Below, in pieces: positions 62,401 through 64,000 of a stretch of 64,000 bases of DNA (position 1 is its first letter; each line of letters begins with the position of its first letter). The notes beneath the pieces are model-generated. The model had not been told where the DNA came from and ran no database searches. It worked only from the letters and a program-made list of their open reading frames with translations. The stretch is from Glandiceps talaboti (Eukaryota > Hemichordata > Enteropneusta > Spengelidae), in contig NC_135558.1 of the NCBI RefSeq assembly GCF_964340395.1, positions 20,549,871 through 20,613,870 of the forward strand. The letters are read 5' to 3'. Made by a program: the position numbers and the translations under genes.

Positions 62401-63908
62401 AGAGAGAAATTGTCACGAAAAGCTGGACACAAAACTTCCTGAAGGAGTACAGACAAATACAGCATACATAAATTGTTACAAAAAGGTATTTTGAAATAAA
62501 CGTTGACAAGTAAAAATAATTTGTCTCCAGTTGGAACAAATGTATCAAAGCTCTAAAAACCACAGTGGTGCTAGATGGGTGTTGTACTATTTACACGACT
62601 GAAAGCTATCAGTTCTTTCAGAAATCAACTCTGTAACATGAAGATTTGTCAGATCTTACAATGAACATGATTTTAGAATAAACGTTTGCCTGTCTTTCTT
62701 CTTTTTTTTGGTTCTTTTCTATTTCACTTTAAATTTGAAGAATGCTGTTTCTATTTTTTTACTTTTTAAAAAGGTTTTCTTTAGTTTGAAGTACATTGCA
62801 ATACACAGTTGAAGCCATTTGAGTGCATGTGATTTAGAGAAGAGGCTAGTCAGCGTGGGAGATCCAAATACCTTTTTTTGGGAGGGCTAGAGAGCTTTTA
62901 CAAAGCTGGCACTGGCAATTTTATGGAATACACTTGTTGGCACACACAAGTATACATTTGTTTTTTTTAATGTCTTAGACAATAAGTTATTTCGATTTTT
63001 CAGCAGCTATTCAAAGGGTAAGACTGCACAAGAAGCACACAACACACATCGATAGCATGTGGGGTATAACAGCGCTGTGGTTTAGAGACAAACTTGTCAC
63101 ATCCCCACAAGTTGCCGCCTCACATACTCAAGAGATGTCTCGCATACTGCATTGCAGAAACACATGGTATCATAAGAGAACCACCTGTCCTGACAACTTC
63201 TTGAAGATTGTGGTGGTAGACAAGCAACCATGCAAAGGGGTACCACAGCACGTTTACTCCAAGTTCCTCAATGTACAGCCCAGCTGGCCTGCCTCCCTGA
63301 TCACACATGCCACTCTTATGGCTTTCAGTTCATCTGTACAGCTTTAAAAAGTTGGCTGGAATTGTGATGTCGTGAAAGCTGGAGAATGAAATGTCCACAG
63401 CAATCACAACAATAAATGTGTACACAAAGAGTTTATCTCAATTCAATGCAGATACTTCTAAACTTGAAATGTAGTTTGCTCTACAAGTTCCCTAGTCCCA
63501 AAATACACAAAAAGGTTTTTTGTAACTTTTTCGTTTTAACCATTTGCAGAATTCTACAGTGTGTAAGTGCCAAGCACCAAAACATCAAGCTAAAAGCAAT
63601 GAGAGTTATGTAACCAATGTCTGATCTATGTCTTAACAAGCCAAGATACAGGTTAAACCATGATTCAAGATAAATTTTAGAGTCGGTCTCTTTCTGTGTA
63701 CACATGAATATAACAGTAACTTACAGATGTGAAAAGTATCTGGTGCATATTTTTTAACTACCTGACTCTGAGTCACTACTGTCTGAAGAGCTAGATGAAC
63801 CACTACTACTGCTACTACTGTCGCTGTCTGATGAGCTGCTGCTGCTGGCACTAAGTCTTGATGGCCCACCAACAACATCTATCATACTCTCTACTGCTTC
63901 TCTTTCAG
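32553..63908 (-). CDS. BRD4: BRD4-like BET protein gene, C-terminal ten coding exons (5' part outside window)
   Basis: Ten minus-strand exons join with GT-AG sites and matching phases: 63908-63762, 59155-59019, 55782-55671, 55342-55142, 50792-49839, 46361-46270, 42847-42701, 37385-37294, 33272-33143 and 32618-32553. They encode about 691 residues ending in TGA. Order: Ser/Asp block, KKRKKN basic patch, long Pro/Gln/Thr region, a segment containing RNVGSWSNIAK (compare KNMGSWASLVQKH in human BRD4), a charged helix with EKEEDDALEKAR (compare [11 protein letters not shown]), and the end MAGAIDMNRQSD (compare MAATIDMNFQSD). Known for the family: BET proteins read acetylated histones, and the long BRD4 C-terminus recruits P-TEFb. 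The bromodomains and ET domain are inferred to lie past the right edge. This C-terminal module separates it from vertebrate BRD2, BRD3 and BRDT. Expression and isoforms are not visible. Confidence 0.93.
32690..32795. repeat. (GT)n and self-complementary (TACG)n in the last intron
   Basis: A GT tract (32690-32732), a (CACG/CATG) transition, then about eight TACG units (32758-32791). TACG repeats are palindromic and can form hairpins. The tract lies about 70 nt upstream of the last exon of the BRD4-like gene. Confidence 0.92.
33143..33272 (-). CDS. BRD4: BRD4-like exon 9: charged helix, conserved EKEEDDALEKAR
   Basis: The acceptor is ttgtatcacag and the donor is AGAGCT|gtaagt. The exon is 130 nt; it completes an AGA codon and ends in phase 0. 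It encodes EKEEDDALEKARQTQQESLQ, then KQEQQSRIERERRKEQERRK and RRA. Human BRD4 has [21 protein letters not shown], then a Gln-rich tract and REQERRRREA, so order and content are conserved while the vertebrate poly-Gln tract is much shorter here. A long CA-repeat tract (on the transcribed strand) ends about 100 nt upstream of the acceptor. Confidence 0.93.
33374..33498. repeat. (GT)n of about 125 bp upstream of exon 9
   Basis: Nearly perfect GT tract with three one-base interruptions, read as CA repeats in the BRD4-like pre-mRNA, about 100 nt ahead of the exon 9 acceptor. Confidence 0.95.
33838..35520. repeat. 38-bp minisatellite, about 44 copies, in BRD4-like intron
   Basis: The unit is ctactgggagtaacccttct followed by atgaggtaaagtctaaca. 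Variants (ggaagt/ggagt, gtc/gcc/gac, ccttct/cccccct) alternate, which suggests higher-order copying of blocks. It lies in the intron between exons 8 and 9. A 23-bp perfect palindrome (35524-35546) caps its right end. Units abut, so this is not a CRISPR-type array. Confidence 0.95.
37294..37385 (-). CDS. BRD4: BRD4-like exon 8: charged amphipathic helix
   Basis: The acceptor is tgttgttttccag and the donor is CGACAAAG|gtaagg. It starts in phase 0 and leaves two bases. It encodes QRALQAQEEIRRQQREYAER followed by ERIKQERERQ, a continuous Glu/Arg/Gln-rich helix. It aligns in position with [20 protein letters not shown] in human BRD4. A single charged helix or coiled coil is likely. At 92 nt it cannot be skipped without a frameshift. 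Confidence 0.92.
38391..38480. repeat. (CA)n with CAGA/TA variants
   Basis: Interrupted CA repeat ending in tatatatata, in the intron upstream of exon 8. Confidence 0.9.
40233..40474. mobile_element. Fold-back element, family A, copy 1
   Basis: The left arm from ctttacaacaggtaacactg and the right arm ending in a complementary gttgtaaag form an inverted repeat of about 90 bp with a short unique centre (cagcatgtgacctttctaat). It is closely related, in opposite orientation, to the element at 58112-58414. There is no coding capacity. Confidence 0.75.
41260..41460 (+). repeat. SINE-like dispersed family, copy 3 (inverted)
   Basis: It contains tcattcaatcccaggttaac, ataggattattcttttgttc and tggaccaaagctctgccaga, the complement of the 49612 copy. 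A second partial gttctggaccaactttttct follows at 41422, suggesting a short internal duplication. Confidence 0.55.
42086..42185. repeat. 30-bp tandem repeat, about three copies
   Basis: The unit is gtttgttgatagacactgtc followed by tatgtctgtg. Each unit contains a small self-complementary core (tagacactgtcta). It lies in the intron between exons 7 and 8. Confidence 0.75.
42701..42847 (-). CDS. BRD4: BRD4-like exon 7: conserved GSW motif and start of charged helix
   Basis: The acceptor is ttttatttgcag and the donor is GAGAGG|gtaagt. The exon is 147 nt and in phase 0 at both ends (49 codons). It encodes EFTIRNVGSWSNIAKTASGG, then SSKKNTFELFKRQKKEKDER. Human BRD4 has KIKNMGSWASLVQKHPTTP and [20 protein letters not shown] at the same place, so this is one of the strongest homology anchors in the window. 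It starts the conserved C-terminal module of long BRD4 that leads into the P-TEFb-interacting end. Confidence 0.93.
43140..43330. repeat. Degenerate tandem repeat (gctaagctttgagaatctg)
   Basis: About five units of roughly 35-60 bp carry gctaagctttgagaatctgt, most of them followed by gaaaatatcgatgtttgct. Intronic and non-coding. Confidence 0.7.
43937..44222. mobile_element. MITE-like element (ggttccaagatgca ends)
   Basis: ggttccaagatgca (43937-43950) and tgcatcttggaacc (44209-44222) are exact inverted repeats. The interior resembles 51590-51805 (shared tggttgtcacctgacc, aaagaggtcaa, ctttccatca), and a solo right-end-like piece lies near 55080-55125. It is therefore a dispersed non-coding family. 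Confidence 0.6.
44547..44904. mobile_element. Fold-back (MULE-like) element with 9-bp target duplication
   Basis: The element spans 44556-44895. Its arms of about 130 bp are inverted repeats: the left end TACACTTTCTCACCAGTC pairs with the right end read as TAGACTCTCTCACCAGTC, and similarity continues through the actaaaagggttgtttt and tatctaccacata stretches to about actacataggg. Direct copies of TGTCATACT flank it at 44547-44555 and 44896-44904. Long terminal repeats with a 9-bp duplication fit Mutator-like elements. The centre is unique and non-coding. Confidence 0.8.
45655..45970. repeat. Two adjacent short tandem duplications
   Basis: First, three units of gatgggggtttgaatttgtt with atttcccca at about 45660-45780. 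Second, a 72-bp unit beginning aacatggccttgtactggca present twice (45828 and 45900), nearly identical and therefore recent. Both are intronic. Confidence 0.75.
46270..46361 (-). CDS. BRD4: BRD4-like exon 6: short Lys-rich linker
   Basis: The acceptor is aattctttcag and the donor is AAAGAAG|gtgaga. It completes a Gly codon from exon 5 and ends in phase 0. It encodes VSFSVGSTPSGGSAENLKK followed by LGELKHPAPKK. The KHPAPKK end corresponds in place to the EPKTPVAPKK stretch just before the KNMGSWASL motif in human BRD4. A hAT-like element with a 54-bp minisatellite begins only about 70 bp upstream of this exon's acceptor. Confidence 0.85.
46433..47473. mobile_element. hAT-like non-autonomous element hosting a minisatellite
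   Basis: The left end CAGGGCTCAAAATT (from 46433) and the right end, read on the other strand as CAGGGCTTGAATTTAA (to 47473), are inverted repeats of the CAGGG type common in hAT transposons. A clear 8-bp target duplication is not seen. Nearly all the interior is a tandem array that shares short pieces with the subterminal sequence. There is no transposase. Confidence 0.5.
46447..47362. repeat. 54-bp minisatellite, about 17 copies
   Basis: The unit contains ggcagtagtcaagggcatat and ttgactaccaaatt, with catatag/catacag and tatc/tacc variants. The length is a multiple of three and several frames stay open on both strands, producing false proteins of up to about 320 residues. It lies in the intron just upstream of exon 6 of the BRD4-like gene. 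Confidence 0.95.
47915..48110 (+). repeat. Dispersed repeat (ctcaaggtgctcacaatt type)
   Basis: tttataatgtgcctttcctc, gagagctcaaggtgctcaca and cttcctgaactccctgggga are shared in part with 100-205 of this window (acttccttaactccctggga, gcatacaat). Both copies follow an ATA-rich simple repeat. They are non-coding and probably SINE-like. Confidence 0.5.
49612..49765 (-). repeat. SINE-like dispersed family (cagaacaaaagaataat), copy 1
   Basis: Tggcagagttatagaatgag, ggttcagaacaaaagaataa, tatgtaatcc and acctgggattgaattatggg with cctttaac define the family. Related copies are at 60739-60865 (same orientation) and, inverted, at about 1090-1180, 5105-5245 and 41260-41460. Five copies in 64 kb mark an abundant family. 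No target duplications were worked out. Confidence 0.6.
49839..50792 (-). CDS. BRD4: BRD4-like exon 5: large Pro/Thr/Lys-rich exon with coding minisatellite
   Basis: This is the largest exon seen (954 nt, symmetric in phase). The acceptor is tttttttcag and the donor is CAAG|gtgaga. The first third has about eight imperfect copies of a K-x-TPPASK motif of roughly 14 residues, with Lys, Ser and Gln between. The middle has about ten units of the octapeptide PQPVQNLP, encoded by a nearly perfect 24-bp tandem repeat. The last part is mixed Pro with acidic stretches (LEPVKFLIGDEDSN, LVPDIIASLKAESE). All of it is predicted disordered, as expected of the BRD4 proline-rich region. Length variation between alleles is likely in the 24-bp array. 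Confidence 0.88.
50069..50300 (-). repeat. Coding 24-bp minisatellite (PQPVQNLP units)
   Basis: About ten head-to-tail units, nearly identical at DNA level (gtagattctgtacaggctgt plus four bases), lie inside exon 5. The unit is a multiple of three, so copy change keeps the frame. One unit has Leu for Pro and the end unit has Met for Leu. Confidence 0.92.
50914..51300 (+). promoter_or_regulatory. 54-bp tandem array of CTCF-like core motifs with octamers
   Basis: Exact matches to CCASYAGRKGGCRS occur at 50951-50964 (ccactaggtggcgg) and, as ccactaggtggcag, at 51052-51065, 51106-51119, 51160-51173, 51218-51231 and 51272-51285. All are on the plus strand, mostly 54 bp apart. Two decayed units sit near 50915 and 51002. 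Two units also contain the octamer ATGCAAAT (51079-51086, 51133-51140) followed by gttaac. The array lies in the intron about 120 bp upstream of exon 5 of the BRD4-like gene. Binding is inferred from the motif only. Confidence 0.6.
51584..51805. mobile_element. Second copy of the ggttccaagatgca family
   Basis: It aligns with 43931-44160 in the same orientation: ccaagatgcact, catacaat, tggttgtcacctgacc, aaagaggtcaa, tttccatca and gatgaaaat are shared. The right terminal inverted repeat is missing, so the copy is truncated or decayed. Confidence 0.55.
51940..53860. repeat. Dispersed unclassified repeat, copy 2, with coding-like remnant
   Basis: The right part matches 16080-17240. The left part (52120-52300, plus strand) reads FSPEDDIEYLSDASSVEQYT, a stop, then NSLEPDASSNDSFSISK and, shifted, SEEDDGQPQRLLYK. 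This acidic, Ser-rich protein-like sequence with stops looks like the decayed start of a multicopy or element-borne gene. I do not recognise the family. Confidence 0.4.
54290..55025 (+). mobile_element. 151-bp tandem element ending in GGAC-rich tract and hairpin
   Basis: About four and a half units repeat every 151 bp (gatctgttcaagcatgtctg at 54451, 54602 and 54753). Each has ggctgccaggcggccatatt and catagaacactgtcctaata. The last unit runs into a GGAC/GCAC-rich stretch (54937-54975) and the hairpin agtccccg...cggggact (about 54992-55024) with inner stem cggac/gtccg. Elements with this end are familiar as dispersed repeats in marine invertebrate genomes. It is non-coding and intronic. Confidence 0.65.
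55142..55342 (-). CDS. BRD4: BRD4-like exon 4: Pro/Ser-rich linker
   Basis: The acceptor is ttataaattttag and the donor is CCTACAA|gtaagt. The exon is 201 nt and symmetric (one base carried in, one out). It encodes PKPASHLSLPAQPSRPSSKA, PMPLRQRTTAPSQIVSP and the ending LPPIQPLFELPPT. Joined to exon 5 it makes LPPTNLFPEDFLD, an acidic and aromatic stretch that stands out in a disordered region and could be a short interaction motif. No function is known to me. The plus-strand readings through this stretch are shadows. Confidence 0.85.
55671..55782 (-). CDS. BRD4: BRD4-like exon 3: short Pro-rich exon
   Basis: The acceptor is tttttgtttgacag and the donor is CACCAG|gtgagt. The exon starts in phase 0 with QTPQPAMQSPPSS, continues ILVAHLTGTIDQMMAKST and ends in TPPP plus one base. 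The phase agrees with both neighbours. The non-proline stretch (LVAHLTGTIDQMM) looks like a short helix or linear motif inside otherwise disordered sequence. I do not recognise a named motif in it. Its role is inferred only from its place between the basic patch and the large proline-rich exon. Confidence 0.85.
58112..58414. mobile_element. Fold-back element, family A, copy 2
   Basis: It has the same arms and centre as 40233-40474 but inverted (centre gaccacatcagaaaggccac). The left arm is partly duplicated: acaacccataacacca occurs twice, about 72 bp apart. It lies in the intron between exons 2 and 3 of the BRD4-like gene. Confidence 0.72.
59019..59155 (-). CDS. BRD4: BRD4-like exon 2: basic patch then Pro/Gln-rich
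   Basis: The acceptor is ttcttccaacag and the donor is CCACAG|gtaagt. The exon completes a GAA codon from the previous exon and ends in phase 0. It encodes DVSPVKKRKKNNHVPPKIS followed by a Pro/Gln tail (PDPPKQQP, PPQQPVQQPPQ). The position and make-up match the KSKKKG-type basic stretch that follows the acidic Ser-rich block in vertebrate BRD4, ahead of the His/Gln/Pro-rich region. The acceptor lies at the edge of a short degenerate tandem repeat that fills the adjoining intron (59160-59360), so the exon border should be checked with transcripts. Confidence 0.85.
59160..59365. repeat. Short tandem repeat of 61-71 bp beside exon 2
   Basis: Three degenerate units hold catcacccatggaagccatc, acgatatagtgtgaatgtgc and gtctaatattaa. 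They fill the intron right up to the exon 2 acceptor region of the BRD4-like gene. Confidence 0.7.
59366..63761 (-). other. Intron between exons 1 and 2 of the BRD4-like gene
   Basis: About 4.4 kb with a SINE-like copy and repeats of aatttggtcaatgaa (60000-60120). Minus-strand AATAAA hexamers at 62177-62182 and 62134-62139 could end a short read-through transcript from exon 1. No other exon is seen. Confidence 0.45.
60739..60865 (-). repeat. SINE-like dispersed family, copy 2
   Basis: It shares ttttggcagtgctatagaaa, ggttcagaacaaaatgatcc, caatcctta and aggcctttaa with 49612-49765. It lies in the intron between exons 1 and 2 of the BRD4-like gene. Confidence 0.55.
63762..63908 (-). CDS. BRD4: BRD4-like exon 1 of window: Ser/Asp-rich post-ET (SEED-like) block
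   Basis: The acceptor is a T-rich tract followed by ccag, and the donor is TCAG|gtagtt. The exon enters needing two bases (CT) and leaves one base, so it is symmetric (147 nt). It encodes EREAVESMIDVVGGPSRLSA followed by a long Ser run broken by Asp, Gly and Glu, ending DSSDSES. GGPSRLS followed by poly-Ser closely resembles the end of BRD3 and the Ser/Glu/Asp-rich region after the ET domain of BET proteins. The ET domain itself should be in the exon or exons to the right. Reading past the donor gives Gly, Ser and then TAA at once (about 63754-63756); see the finding on a possible short isoform. Confidence 0.88.
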
Positions 63909-64000
63909 CTGGAAAAAAAAAAACATAAAAAAGAAGACATTATTAAGACATTATCAAATATTTCAAATCTGTGAATCTCATCAAGAACTCTCCCCTTATG

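Overview
The window is animal genomic DNA from a nucleus. It is AT-rich, with split genes using GT-AG introns, very long microsatellites, several minisatellites and many degenerate copies of dispersed repeats. CR1/L2-type retrotransposon remnants and fold-back DNA elements suggest a marine invertebrate, either a deuterostome or a lophotrochozoan. I cannot name the species. There is no bacterial, phage or organellar gene content, and almost every open frame longer than 60 codons is noise or an open reading through a tandem repeat.

One gene is clear. From the right edge to 32553, on the minus strand, lie the last ten coding exons of a BET-family gene most like BRD4. Joined at consensus splice sites, with every codon phase agreeing, they encode about 691 residues. 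In order these are a Ser/Asp-rich block, a Lys/Arg patch, a long Pro/Gln/Thr-rich region containing a coding minisatellite, an amphipathic charged segment, and the short C-terminal motif shared with the P-TEFb-binding end of long BRD4. The two bromodomains and the ET domain must lie beyond position 64000.

The introns hold most of the repeat content. They contain a 54-bp minisatellite inside a hAT-like element, a 38-bp minisatellite of about 44 copies, a 151-bp tandem element ending in a hairpin, three fold-back elements (one with a clean 9-bp target duplication), and two CA-repeat tracts just upstream of the last two exons. A 54-bp tandem array about 120 bp upstream of the large proline-rich exon carries six exact matches to the CTCF core consensus in one orientation, plus octamer motifs.

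The left half, 1-32500, is mainly intergenic or intronic. A likely first coding exon of a second minus-strand gene sits at 14413-14445 in a CpG-richer stretch, but its other exons could not be assigned securely. This half also holds a 36-bp minisatellite, a 46-bp repeat, two LINE 3' fragments, MITE-like elements and large compound microsatellites.

The most interesting points are the CTCF-like array beside a frame-neutral exon, a read-through stop just after the Ser-rich exon that would give a BRD2/BRD3-like short end, and the birth of minisatellites inside transposons.
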